Position numbers and translations under genes: made by a program. Positions 1 through 7,777 of a DNA stretch of 64,000 bases are shown here, one piece after another. Location: NCBI GenBank assembly GCA_025359125.1, contig JANYHI010000007.1, positions 1 through 64,000 of the forward strand, read 5' to 3'. The notes beneath the pieces are model-generated. The model was not told the DNA's origin. It ran no database searches and saw only the letters and a list, made by a program, of their open reading frames with translations. This DNA is from Cytophagales bacterium. GTDB taxonomy: Bacteria; Bacteroidota; Bacteroidia; Cytophagales; Cyclobacteriaceae. Numbering within the stretch: position 1 is the stretch's first letter; the number at the start of each line of letters is the position of its first letter.

Positions 1-662
1 GCAAACACGCCCATGTCATTAAGTTTTTTTATGTCGTCTACACCACGTACGCCCCCGCTGGCAAGAATTTTTAAGTCGGGGAATTTGTCTATCAATTCTT
101 GATAAAAAGAAAATGCTGGACCCTCTAACACACCATCCCGAGAGATGTCCGTACACTTCGCGTATTTCAAACCTTTATCATAAAAAAATTGTAGATGATC
201 AAAGAGATTGATATCGGATTTGTTTTGCCACCCACGGTAGGCAACTTTTTTAGTTTGAATATCGGTTACATCAGCACCAAGTGTCATTTTCTCTCTGCCG
301 TACGAAACAATCCATGAGGCGAATAGTTCGGGCTTAGCGATAGCAATACTAGAAGCGGTGATGTAATCTGCACCATAATTGTAAGCATTGCCAATATCTC
401 CATCTGTGTTAATTCCTCCTGTGAAATCAAGTTTCAAATCGGTATAACCTGAGATTTGCTCAAGGATGTGAAAATTTTTGGGGCTTCCGGTTTCAGCACC
501 ATCTAAATCTACCAAGTGCAAAACTTCTATACCATGATCTTCAAAACGCTTAGCTAAGTCTACCGGATTTTCATCGTATGCTTTTTCACTGGCAGGGTCG
601 CCTTTGCGCATTTTTACAACCTTACCTTGTCGTATTGCAATAGATGGAATTATTTGAATCAT
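1..662 (-). CDS. hisA: HisA, ProFAR isomerase (3' end outside window)
   Basis: Histidine biosynthesis enzyme that isomerises the aminoaldose ProFAR to the aminoketose PRFAR in the cytoplasm. The first 220 codons are present; the gene runs off the left edge. The (beta/alpha)8 pattern is clear, with phosphate-binding glycine pairs at TGGIN (81-85) and ASGGV (201-205) and the second catalytic Asp in RDG (D176). The N-terminal strand, which in other HisA proteins reads IPALD or IPAID, here reads IPSIA, so the first catalytic Asp is Ala9. The ORF is otherwise intact and well conserved, so I read it as a functional or repurposed lineage variant, not a pseudogene. It lies 26 nt downstream of the DUF2911 gene on the same strand. 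Confidence 0.93.
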   Translation of the reverse strand, partial: MIQIIPSIAIRQGKVVKMRKGDPASEKAYDENPVDLAKRFEDHGIEVLHLVDLDGAETGSPKNFHILEQISGYTDLKLDFTGGINTDGDIGNAYNYGADYITASSIAIAKPELFASWIVSYGREKMTLGADVTDIQTKKVAYRGWQNKSDINLFDHLQFFYDKGLKYAKCTDISRDGVLEGPAFSFYQELIDKFPDLKILASGGVRGVDDIKKLNDMGVF

Positions 663-688
663 TAGACTAACAGATTATTTTTAAAAAA

Positions 689-1240
689 TTATTTAGCGGT
701 AAAGGGTGCGGCCACCAAAGTTTTATCCCAAATAAAAACCAACTCCATTTCTTCACCTATTTTTTCTATTGAGATAGTAAATTGCTCAAATTCTTTGCCT
801 TGTAAAACAACGGGCGCTTCGATAATCAACGCATCTGTTGCAGTATCTCGTTGAGCTTGTCCGTCAAAACCAACACCCCAGCTAGGAATCGTAGAGTTAA
901 AAATTATTTTCCACGTTTGCTCACCCGGTATAGTCCACAAACTGTATTTTCCTGCCGAAAGAACTTTGCCACCAAAATTGATAGATTGATTTGTCTCGAA
1001 AACACTTGCTTCGTTAGCACCCGTTCTCCAAACTTTTCCGAAAGGTACCAATCCATCGTTTGCAAAAATATCTCTCCCTTTTTTAGACGGCCGATTATAA
1101 AACACATGTATTTTTAAATTTCCGTTAACAAACTCAATATTCCCTTCAGGACTATAAGACTTAGTTCGGGTGACTACGGTATAAATGGAAATGGCAATAA
1201 GTACGGCCATAATTCCAAGAACTATTAAAAATTTCTTCAT
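689..1240 (-). CDS. DUF2911 family exported or membrane-anchored protein
   Basis: 183 residues. A hydrophobic N-terminal segment (about 4-24) looks like a signal anchor. The rest matches the DUF2911 pattern of Bacteroidota: VWRTGANEA (about 71-79), a GGKVLSAGKYSLWTIPGE stretch and the WKIIFNS strand. The biochemical role of this family is not established. It is the gene directly upstream of hisA on the same strand, so the two may share a transcript, but no functional link to histidine synthesis is implied by the sequence. ATG start at 1240. Confidence 0.82.
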   Translation of the reverse strand: MKKFLIVLGIMAVLIAISIYTVVTRTKSYSPEGNIEFVNGNLKIHVFYNRPSKKGRDIFANDGLVPFGKVWRTGANEASVFETNQSINFGGKVLSAGKYSLWTIPGEQTWKIIFNSTIPSWGVGFDGQAQRDTATDALIIEAPVVLQGKEFEQFTISIEKIGEEMELVFIWDKTLVAAPFTAK

Positions 1241-1282
1241 CTTCAGTTAGGATAAAACTTCTAGTTAATATTTAACCTACAA

Positions 1283-1316
1283 TTTGCAAATAATTAATGT
1301 TATCCGTTTACTTTTG
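1283..1316 (+). promoter_or_regulatory. putative Bacteroidota-type promoter upstream of the 35-residue ORF
   Basis: TTTG at 1283-1286 and TACTTTTG at 1309-1316 fit the TTTG / TAnnTTTG consensus used by the Bacteroidota primary sigma factor, with a spacer of 22 nt that is slightly long. The ATG of the small ORF follows 20 nt after the -7 element, giving a leader of about 15 nt. Confidence 0.4.
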
Positions 1317-1336
1317 ATGGATAAACATTTTATAAC

Positions 1337-1444
1337 ATGGCAGTTTTTGGAGTAGTAATCGCACTTTTTATTTTAGCTATCGTTTCTATATGGCTGTTTC
1401 CAAACAGTAAGGTTAGCGATAACGAGCATGATGTAAAGCATTAA
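1337..1444 (+). CDS. small single-pass membrane protein, unknown
   Basis: A 35-residue ORF with an ATG start. Residues 2-22 form one strongly hydrophobic helix ending in WLFP, followed by a short charged tail (SKVSDNEHDVKH). It sits 8 nt before the LOG-family gene on the same strand and has a plausible promoter just upstream. I do not recognise a family. A chance ORF is possible, but a clean transmembrane segment followed by a polar tail, tight spacing to the next gene and a promoter make a real small protein reasonable. Confidence 0.45.
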   Translation: MAVFGVVIALFILAIVSIWLFPNSKVSDNEHDVKH

Positions 1445-1452
1445 TCTCGCGA

Positions 1453-2004
1453 ATGAATATTTGCGTGTTCTGTGGATCCTCAATTGGGAAGGATCCTATT
1501 TTTGCAAAAGTCGCAAATCAGCTTGGGAGCCTTATAGGTTCTTCTAAATCAACACTTGTTTACGGAGGAGGCAATGTAGGCCTCATGGGTATTATTGCAG
1601 ATGCGACATTAGCAGCGGGCGGCAAAGTAACTGGAGTAATTCCGGATTTTTTGCTGAGGCGCGAAGTAGCGCATTGCGGCCTTACCCAACTAGAGGTGGT
1701 TGAGAGCATGCACGAAAGAAAAAAGAGAATGGCAGATTTATCAGATGTATTTATTGCCATGCCAGGGGGTTGGGGAACGTTAGATGAACTGGCTGAAATA
1801 CTAACTTGGAAGCAGCTTGGGCTAATTAATCAACCAATCGGAATTTTAAATACAGATCATTTTTTTGACACGCTTTTAAATCAGATGCTTGTGATGGTAG
1901 AGAAGGGTTTTCTTTCGCAAGAGAGTTTTGAATCTATTAAAATTGTGGTTCATCCTAATGAGCTACTAACCCAATTAGGAGTAATTTCCGTTCAACCGAA
2001 TTAG
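1453..2004 (+). CDS. LOG family protein (cytokinin-riboside 5'-monophosphate phosphoribohydrolase type, TIGR00730)
   Basis: 183 residues, the usual length of the LOG/YvdD group. The Rossmann-like fold carries the two family motifs: GGGNVGLMG (38-46), which binds the nucleotide phosphate, and PGGWGTLDE (104-112), which holds the catalytic Glu. R89 and K90 in MHERK are the usual companion residues. These enzymes release the free base from nucleoside 5'-monophosphates such as AMP or cytokinin nucleotides. In non-plant-associated bacteria the physiological role is probably nucleotide salvage or clean-up. It is cytoplasmic, with no signal peptide. It follows the 35-residue ORF by 8 nt. Confidence 0.9.
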   Translation: MNICVFCGSSIGKDPIFAKVANQLGSLIGSSKSTLVYGGGNVGLMGIIADATLAAGGKVTGVIPDFLLRREVAHCGLTQLEVVESMHERKKRMADLSDVFIAMPGGWGTLDELAEILTWKQLGLINQPIGILNTDHFFDTLLNQMLVMVEKGFLSQESFESIKIVVHPNELLTQLGVISVQPN

Positions 2005-2044
2005 TGTTGCTTAAATTCAGTAGATTTAACTGTATTCTGCGCCT

Positions 2045-3280
2045 ATGAAGTATTGTTTACTGTTTTGTCTTATTTTACAATTTTCAAACCTAAGCTTTAG
2101 TCAGCAAACTTTGGGTTTCTCCTTACCCGAAGGAGTTAATCAAGTTGACATTCCTATTGAAGTCCACAATAATTTGATTGTTGTTCCTGTCATTCTTAAC
2201 AATCAATTACCACTAAAATTTATTATTGACACAGGTGTAAGAACAGCCATTCTCACTCAAAAGGTTTACAGCGATATTTTAAATCTATCATATTCCAGAA
2301 AATATACTTTATCTGGTCCCGGAGGTCAAAAGCTAATAGATGCTTACATCACTTCAAATGTTACTTTCGATATGCCAGGGGTACATGGACAAGGGCATTC
2401 TATGCTAGTATTGGAGGAGGATTATCTCGAATTAAAAAATTCGATGGGCGTAGATGTACACGGCATCTTAGGGTACGAACTATTCAGCCGCTTTGTAGTG
2501 AAGATTGATTATGAAGCCAAAAAACTCTCACTCATTTTACCTAATCATTTTAAGCCTAAAAAAAGTTATCAACCAGTTCCAATAACGGTGGAGGATACCA
2601 AGCCATTTATGCACGCTCGTCTTTCAGTAGATGATTTAACAACAATTGATGCAAAATTTTTGGTTGATACAGGTGCCAGCCATGGCCTGCTACTGGAAGC
2701 AGAGGGAGCAACAGGAATTACTGTACCTAAAAAAAATATTAGAGCCATTTTAGGGAGAGGAATTGCAGGGATAATAACAGGAAAAATAGCGCGAACTAAA
2801 TCGTTGAAAATTGGTACGTATGAATTGAATAACATCATCACAAGCTTCCCCGATAATTATGCTTATCGCGATTCTACTAGCAGTGGGAAGTTCGCTATCA
2901 GGAATGGCTCAATAGGCGGAGACTTGCTTAGCCGGTTTACGGTGATCTTTAATTTTCCCGGAGACATGATGTATCTTAAAAAGAATTCTTCCTTTAAGAA
3001 AGGTTATTACTATAGCTTAAGTGGATTAACCCTTCGGGCCAAAGGTGAAAGATTAAAGGAATTTGAAATAGCAGATGTTAGAGAGAACTCCAACTCTTTC
3101 AAAGCAGGATTAAAAGTAGGAGATGAAATTCTTTCAGTTAACGGAGTGGATGTGCACGAATATGACCTGAATAATGTAAACGGCTTTTTCAACTCTAAGC
3201 CCGGAAGAAAAATCAGATTGGAGATTTTGCGCGATGGAAAAAAATTGAGGAAGGAGTTTATTTTAGAAAGTCAGATTTAA
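2045..3280 (+). CDS. secreted two-lobed retropepsin-like aspartyl protease with C-terminal PDZ domain
   Basis: 411 residues. Sec signal peptide at 1-19 ending in SFS-Q. Two homologous lobes follow, each with a catalytic triad DTG (62-64 in FIIDTG, 208-210 in FLVDTG) and each closed by a hydrophobic-hydrophobic-Gly strand (GILGYELFSRF near 140-150; IGGDLLSRF near 295). A PDZ domain occupies about 328-405 with AGLKVGDEILSVNGVDV. The two DTG sites could form one active site within a single chain, as in pepsin, whereas retropepsins normally dimerise. The protein is expected in the periplasm or on the cell surface. Substrate unknown. It stands alone, convergent with the receiver-like gene only 2 nt beyond its stop. 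Confidence 0.85.
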   Translation: MKYCLLFCLILQFSNLSFSQQTLGFSLPEGVNQVDIPIEVHNNLIVVPVILNNQLPLKFIIDTGVRTAILTQKVYSDILNLSYSRKYTLSGPGGQKLIDAYITSNVTFDMPGVHGQGHSMLVLEEDYLELKNSMGVDVHGILGYELFSRFVVKIDYEAKKLSLILPNHFKPKKSYQPVPITVEDTKPFMHARLSVDDLTTIDAKFLVDTGASHGLLLEAEGATGITVPKKNIRAILGRGIAGIITGKIARTKSLKIGTYELNNIITSFPDNYAYRDSTSSGKFAIRNGSIGGDLLSRFTVIFNFPGDMMYLKKNSSFKKGYYYSLSGLTLRAKGERLKEFEIADVRENSNSFKAGLKVGDEILSVNGVDVHEYDLNNVNGFFNSKPGRKIRLEILRDGKKLRKEFILESQI

Positions 3281-3282
3281 GT

Positions 3283-3789
3283 TTAACTAATTTGTAGCAT
3301 TCTACTAAGTTGACCTTTTCTTTTTCTATAAGCTTGCTGAAAATATAGTTGAGCCCTTCTGTATTTTGACGAATTTAATAATGACCTATAAAGCAACTCG
3401 CCAGTTAAATTCGATTTAAGAATAAAATTAAGTGCCCCCCAGCTCACCGTTTCTTGATAATTAGAATTCTTCAGAATAGTAATGGGTATATCTTTGGTTT
3501 TTCTTTGCGATTGAAGGCGATTGATAGAATTACTTAACTCTGATTTGCCAATATTATCATCAATTAAAATGTGAGAGGGTTTAAAGGTGAGCAGGCACTG
3601 AAGACTGCTTCTTAAATCAAATGCGAAAGCTGTATTTATTTTCTCCCCTTTCACTTCATTTAATCGATCTAGAATTTTACTCAACTCAATGGGATTGTTA
3701 CCTACCAAAAGTAACTGAAGCTTTTCTAAATTTTCGATTTTGGTAATCATAAACATCTTATCAAACGCTTTATGTATTTTAAAGTTCAA
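3283..3789 (-). CDS. degenerate response-regulator receiver-like protein
   Basis: 168 residues with the alternating beta/alpha pattern of a CheY-like receiver from about residue 23. The presumed phosphoacceptor sits in HILIDD (D77) and the conserved Lys in FILK (K125). The N-terminal acidic pocket pair is missing: the equivalent of DD after strand 1 reads GNN (30-32). The helix 4 Thr/Ser position also looks replaced (ITILKN). The tail (140-168) is Arg/Lys/Gln rich with no recognisable output domain. A later start at Met12 or Met14 is possible because the receiver fold begins after them. It may act as a phosphorylation-independent adaptor; this is inference. Confidence 0.6.
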   Translation of the reverse strand: MNFKIHKAFDKMFMITKIENLEKLQLLLVGNNPIELSKILDRLNEVKGEKINTAFAFDLRSSLQCLLTFKPSHILIDDNIGKSELSNSINRLQSQRKTKDIPITILKNSNYQETVSWGALNFILKSNLTGELLYRSLLNSSKYRRAQLYFQQAYRKRKGQLSRMLQIS

Positions 3790-3853
3790 CGATTTATAAC
3801 CATGTTGAAGAAATCATTCTAAATTGAGTGTTTAACTATGCTAAATTAATCTT

Positions 3854-4963
3854 TTGAAAAAAATTATTATTGTGGGGGGAGGCCTTTCAGGCTTAATAGC
3901 TGCTAATTATTTAGCTTCTGCAAACATTCAAGTTGCTGTATTCGAAAAAAAAGAATATCCATTTCATCGTGTTTGTGGAGAGTACATTTCAAACGAAGTA
4001 GTTCCCTTTTTAAAATCATTGGATATTTTTCCGGTTGATTTTAAATTACCTAATATTCAAAGATTGCAGTTGACTTCTGTAAATGGAAGATCGGCTCTAT
4101 TAGATTTAGATTTAGGAGGCTTTGGCATCAGTCGTTTTACATTCGATCATTTCCTATATCAAAAAGCAAAACAGAGAGGCGTTCAATTTTATTTGAATAC
4201 AGAAGTTGATTCCATTTCATTTTCAAAAAATCGATTTGAGATTAAAACTCGAGAAGAAGTTTTTTTTGGCGATGTGGTTATTGGTTCATTTGGCAAAAGA
4301 TCAAAGCTAGATATATCACTGAAAAGAAGCTTTGTTAAAAAGCGATCGCCTTATGTGGGTGTTAAATATCATATTCGATCTAAACACGCGAATGATTTAA
4401 TTTCATTACATAATTTTAAAGACGGCTACTGCGGAATCAGTAATGTGGAAGACGGAATCAGCACGTTATGCTATTTAACCCATCGCAACAACTTAAAAAA
4501 ATTTGGCGACTTAAAAAAAATGGAAGCAGCAGTGCTTTGTCGCAATCCATTTTTAAAAAATATTTTTGAGTACTCCGAATTTTTGTGGGATAAGCCAGAG
4601 GTGATCAACGAAATTTCATTTGAAACAAAAAGCCCGGTAGAAAATCATATTCTGATGAGTGGTGACGCAGCAGGGATGATTACACCTTTGTGTGGAAATG
4701 GAATGGCGATGGCCATTCATGCCGCAAAATTGGTGAGCGAAAATGTCATGCAATTTTGTGTACACGAAATCACAAGAGAAGAACTAGAGAGTAAATATGC
4801 GCGAACTTGGAGCTCACATTTTAAAAAACGCTTGTGGGCCGGTCGGCAAATTCAAAACTTATTTGGAAAGGAGTGGACATCAGATTTAGCAGTTAATTTG
4901 GCACGCTATTCAAAACCTGTTGCTAATTATTTGGTTCGTAAAACGCACGGAATTCCATTCTAA
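3854..4963 (+). CDS. FAD-dependent oxidoreductase, geranylgeranyl reductase-like
   Basis: 369 residues, starting with TTG; no in-frame ATG lies nearby and the dinucleotide-binding strand begins at once (KKIIIVGGGLSG, GxGxxG-type at 8-13). HRVCGEYIS (38-46) and SGDAAGMITPLCGNGMAMAI near 270 are typical of the geranylgeranyl-reductase/flavin-monooxygenase group that in Bacteroidota often sits beside polyketide or flexirubin genes. No such partner is visible here, so it is an orphan in this window and the substrate cannot be inferred. A soluble or membrane-associated cytoplasmic protein. It is followed 30 nt later by the sugar isomerase-like gene. Confidence 0.82.
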   Translation: MKKIIIVGGGLSGLIAANYLASANIQVAVFEKKEYPFHRVCGEYISNEVVPFLKSLDIFPVDFKLPNIQRLQLTSVNGRSALLDLDLGGFGISRFTFDHFLYQKAKQRGVQFYLNTEVDSISFSKNRFEIKTREEVFFGDVVIGSFGKRSKLDISLKRSFVKKRSPYVGVKYHIRSKHANDLISLHNFKDGYCGISNVEDGISTLCYLTHRNNLKKFGDLKKMEAAVLCRNPFLKNIFEYSEFLWDKPEVINEISFETKSPVENHILMSGDAAGMITPLCGNGMAMAIHAAKLVSENVMQFCVHEITREELESKYARTWSSHFKKRLWAGRQIQNLFGKEWTSDLAVNLARYSKPVANYLVRKTHGIPF

Positions 4964-4993
4964 TTATTTACATTTCAATTCTAAAAAAATACC

Positions 4994-5944
4994 ATGAAAG
5001 ATTCATCCAGAAGAGAGTTCATCAAACAGGTAGGTTTAATTTCGGCATACGGTGTAACGGCAGGTCTTACAACATCATTTTCTTCATTACCTGATTATAT
5101 GGAACCCAAACTCTTTTTTAAAATCTCTCTTGCAGAGTGGTCGCTACACAGAGCGCTTCAGGCAAATCAAATGACTAATCTTGACTTTCCTGTAAAAGCG
5201 AAGAAGGATTTTAATATTTCGGCAGTAGAATATGTAAATCAATTTTTTAAAGATAAAGCCACCGATACCACTTACCTAAAAGAATTAAAAAAACGCTGCG
5301 ATGACAATGGCGTTACTAGTGTTTTAATTATGTGCGATGGAGAAGGTGGAATGGCTGATGTAGATGAGAAGAAAAGATTGCAAGCAGTAGATAATCATTA
5401 TAAATGGGTAGATGCTGCAAAATTTTTAGGTTGTCATTCTATTCGTGTTAATTGTTACGGAGAAGGAAGTGAAGACGAGGTGGCAAAAGCAGGAGTGGAT
5501 GGATTACATCGACTTAGCGAATATGCTGCGAAAGTGGGCATTAATGTAATAGTAGAAAATCACGGAGGGATTTCATCCAATGGCAAATGGCTAAGTAAAG
5601 TTATTAGCAATGTAAATTTGCCGAATTGTGGTACGCTGCCCGACTTTGGGAATTTCTGTATTCGAAGAGAAAAAACGGAAAATGGAGAGGTGTGCAAAGA
5701 GTTATATGATCGCTATAAAGGAGTGAAAGAAATGATGCCCTTTGCTAAGGGAGTAAGTGCTAAAACTTATGACTTTGATCAGGCTGGTAATTGTATTGAA
5801 ACAGACTATGCTAAAATGTTACCGATTGTAAAAGCAGCAGGCTACAAAGGCCACATTGGTATTGAATATGAAGGCAATAAACTACCGGAAGAAGAAGGCA
5901 TAAAAGCCACAAAATTTTTATTAGAGAAATTAGGCGGCAGATAA
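4994..5944 (+). CDS. Tat-exported sugar phosphate isomerase/epimerase-like TIM-barrel protein
   Basis: 316 residues. The N-terminus has a twin-arginine motif, SRREFIKQVG (4-13), before a hydrophobic stretch, so folded export is expected. The rest matches the xylose-isomerase-like TIM barrel (AP endonuclease 2 fold): VENHGGISSNGKW, TLPDFGNFC and HIGIEYEG provide the Glu, Asp and Glu positions that usually bind the metal. Members act on free sugars or inositols in the periplasm of Bacteroidota, often with Gfo/Idh enzymes; here none is adjacent, although one lies near 24-25 kb. Specific substrate unknown. Confidence 0.82.
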   Translation: MKDSSRREFIKQVGLISAYGVTAGLTTSFSSLPDYMEPKLFFKISLAEWSLHRALQANQMTNLDFPVKAKKDFNISAVEYVNQFFKDKATDTTYLKELKKRCDDNGVTSVLIMCDGEGGMADVDEKKRLQAVDNHYKWVDAAKFLGCHSIRVNCYGEGSEDEVAKAGVDGLHRLSEYAAKVGINVIVENHGGISSNGKWLSKVISNVNLPNCGTLPDFGNFCIRREKTENGEVCKELYDRYKGVKEMMPFAKGVSAKTYDFDQAGNCIETDYAKMLPIVKAAGYKGHIGIEYEGNKLPEEEGIKATKFLLEKLGGR

Positions 5945-5945
5945 T

Positions 5946-6218
5946 ATGGGATCAATGAAGGCGGAAGATATAGATAGAATCATCGCTATGGCTTACGAAG
6001 ACCGAACTCTCTTTGAAGCTATTAAATTCAGTTTGCATTAGTAATGATGAGGTAGTTGAACTGATGCGCAAAAACCTGAAGTTGTCTAGTTGGGAACTTT
6101 GACGCGAAAGAGTAAACGGAAGAAAGGCGAAGTTTTCAAAAATGAGAACTATGAAGTAGATCGATTTAAATTTTCACTTCAGAGAAATATTTCGCCAGAT
6201 AAAATTTCAAAACGCTAA
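5946..6218 (+). pseudogene. decayed DUF2805 (TIGR03643) family gene
   Basis: The ATG lies 1 nt after the upstream stop. Reading begins as MGSMKAEDIDRIIAMAYEDR and FEAIKF, the start of a DUF2805 protein, then breaks. The family sequence resumes in another frame (ISNDEVVELMRKNLK, SSWEL), meets TGA where Trp is expected before RERVNGRK, and finishes in a third frame with NENYEVDRFK, FSLQRNIS and KISKR up to TAA at 6216-6218. Three single-base losses in short homopolymers (near 6033, near 6039 and in the A run near 6140) plus one Trp-to-stop change explain everything; repair would give about 91 residues, the normal family size. The function of DUF2805 is unknown. Confidence 0.8.
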
Positions 6219-6221
6219 CGT

Positions 6222-6587
6222 ATGAAAAGAATATGGATAGTTACTTTTTTGCTAATTGCCTGCGCAGAGAAAAAAACTGAAGGTGTATTATCACCTCAAC
6301 AGTTTTCAGAACAATATCAAGCTACCCCTAGCGCTATTTTGTTGGACGTTCGCACGGTAGAAGAAGTAGCAACAGGCAAAATAAAAACCGCAAAGAATAT
6401 GGTATACGATGAAATGTTTTCTACTAAACTGGATACGCTAAAACATCAACCACTTTATATTTATTGTGGTAGCGGAATAAGAAGTGCTAAGGCAGCAAAG
6501 ATTCTAAAAGATAAAGGTTATGAAAGCATTTACGAACTAGCCGGAGGTATCAAAGCCTGGAAGGCAGCAGGTTTAAATGTAGATTGA
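6222..6587 (+). CDS. rhodanese-domain lipoprotein
   Basis: 121 residues. The signal peptide ends in a lipobox, LIAC, with Cys14 as the lipidated residue, so the protein is probably anchored in the periplasmic face of a membrane. A single rhodanese domain follows: DVRTVEEVATGKI near 42-54, the persulfide-forming Cys82 in the loop CGSGIRS, and the closing YELAGGIKAWKAAG. It could handle sulfane sulfur or thiol redox in the periplasm. It begins 3 nt after the DUF2805 pseudogene, which suggests the two once formed a transcript. A strong terminator follows. Confidence 0.88.
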   Translation: MKRIWIVTFLLIACAEKKTEGVLSPQQFSEQYQATPSAILLDVRTVEEVATGKIKTAKNMVYDEMFSTKLDTLKHQPLYIYCGSGIRSAKAAKILKDKGYESIYELAGGIKAWKAAGLNVD

Positions 6588-6608
6588 CAAACTTCTTAAA
6601 AAGAAAAA

Positions 6609-6636
6609 AGCCTGCTAAAATTTAATTTAGCAGGCT
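6609..6636. terminator. bidirectional intrinsic terminator
   Basis: Perfect 11-bp inverted repeat (AGCCTGCTAAA at 6609-6619 with its complement at 6626-6636) and a 6-nt loop, between the rightward rhodanese gene and the leftward Skp gene. A-rich flank on the left gives a T tract for the leftward transcript. Confidence 0.8.
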
Positions 6637-6665
6637 CTCCAAAACTTATTACAAAATTTATTCTC

Positions 6666-7223
6666 TTAATTTTTCTTTACCGGAGCTATTGGTGTACCTG
6701 TTACAGGTGCTGGAGTAACGCCCATTTTCTTAAGTACCAAGTTAGAAATATTATAGTTCTCATCGCTGTATAACAAAATATCGCCACCACCAACTGTCTG
6801 AGGATTGATGATAAATGTATAGCCATTTTCTTTCGCTACGTCTTCAATATTTTTTCCTACTTTCTTGTAAACAGGTTCCATTAAATCTGCTTGCTTTTTT
6901 TGCAAAGAGGTTTGAGCATCTTGCTGAAACTTTTGGAAGCCCTCTTGTAACGCTTGTAACTCGCGCTCTTTATCTGCTTTAATCGCATCAGGCGTAGTAG
7001 CCGGCATACCTTGATATGCTTTATACTTTGCTTCAAAATCTTGTTGCTTTGCGCGTAACTGATTTTGTAATTGTTCGCTATGTGTTTTTAACTCGCTATC
7101 TATTTGTTTAAACTCTGGTAGCTGGGCAAAAATATATTCCCAATCAGCATAGCCAATTTTTTGTGTTTGAGCCTGCGCGGATAATAGTATGCCGCAGAAA
7201 AGAATTAAAAAAAGTGTTCTCAT
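6666..7223 (-). CDS. OmpH/Skp family periplasmic chaperone (second copy)
   Basis: 185 residues with a signal peptide (cleavage after AQAQ) and a long coiled coil from about 40 to 120, rich in Lys, Gln and Glu, which forms the tentacles of the Skp trimer. The closing region DILLYSDENYNISNLVLKKMG is the usual OmpH/Skp end. These chaperones bind unfolded outer-membrane proteins in the periplasm and hand them to BamA. It is the last gene of the leftward bamA cluster, 17 nt downstream of a paralogous skp gene. The C-terminus is extended by a Pro/Thr-rich tail ending in KKN. Confidence 0.9.
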   Translation of the reverse strand: MRTLFLILFCGILLSAQAQTQKIGYADWEYIFAQLPEFKQIDSELKTHSEQLQNQLRAKQQDFEAKYKAYQGMPATTPDAIKADKERELQALQEGFQKFQQDAQTSLQKKQADLMEPVYKKVGKNIEDVAKENGYTFIINPQTVGGGDILLYSDENYNISNLVLKKMGVTPAPVTGTPIAPVKKN

Positions 7224-7240
7224 TTTAGTTTAGTTACTGG

Positions 7241-7774
7241 TTATTTTATTTTATCATTTGGGTCTCCAAGTCCTAGTTCTTCTAATACAAAATCAGTGTA
7301 ATCGTGCCGCGGATCAGTATAGATCATGACCAACTCAGCTGACTTATCAAAAACAATTGCCAACCGATTTGTTTTGGCAACTTTACTAACCGCATCAAAA
7401 AGTTTATCCTGCAAAGGTTTAATCAATTCTTGTTTTTTCAAAAAGAAAAGGCCTCCAAATCCAAATACTTTTTTCTGATAGTCTTTCAATTCGGTCTCTT
7501 TCTTTTTTATTTCAGTCAACCGCTCTTGCTTCATCTCTTCTGTTAACAATACCTGTTCTGCCTGAAAGGTTCTATAAAGACCATCTACTTTAGTCTGCAT
7601 CTCCTCTATTTCATGTTGCCATGCAGCCGAAAGTTGATCTATCTCGCCTTGTGCTTTGCCGTATTCAGGCATTTTACTTAGCACAAAGCCCGAATCGAAA
7701 TATCCGAACTTCTGAGCTGAGACAAAATTCAGGCCGAAAATAAGAAAGCAGACTTGGAACAACAAAAGCCGCAT
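7241..7774 (-). CDS. OmpH/Skp family periplasmic chaperone (first copy)
   Basis: 177 residues with a signal peptide ending in VSAQ, followed by KFGYFDSGFVLSKMP (matching the beta-strand start of Skp) and a Lys/Glu/Gln coiled coil at about 35-105. It ends IYTDPRHDYTDFVLEELG, the OmpH-type C-terminus. It is directly downstream of bamA with a 3-nt gap, and the second skp copy follows. Tandem skp genes after bamA are common in Bacteroidota and suggest chaperoning of the large outer-membrane barrels and TonB-dependent receptors of these bacteria. Confidence 0.9.
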   Translation of the reverse strand: MRLLLFQVCFLIFGLNFVSAQKFGYFDSGFVLSKMPEYGKAQGEIDQLSAAWQHEIEEMQTKVDGLYRTFQAEQVLLTEEMKQERLTEIKKKETELKDYQKKVFGFGGLFFLKKQELIKPLQDKLFDAVSKVAKTNRLAIVFDKSAELVMIYTDPRHDYTDFVLEELGLGDPNDKIK

Positions 7775-7777
7775 TTA

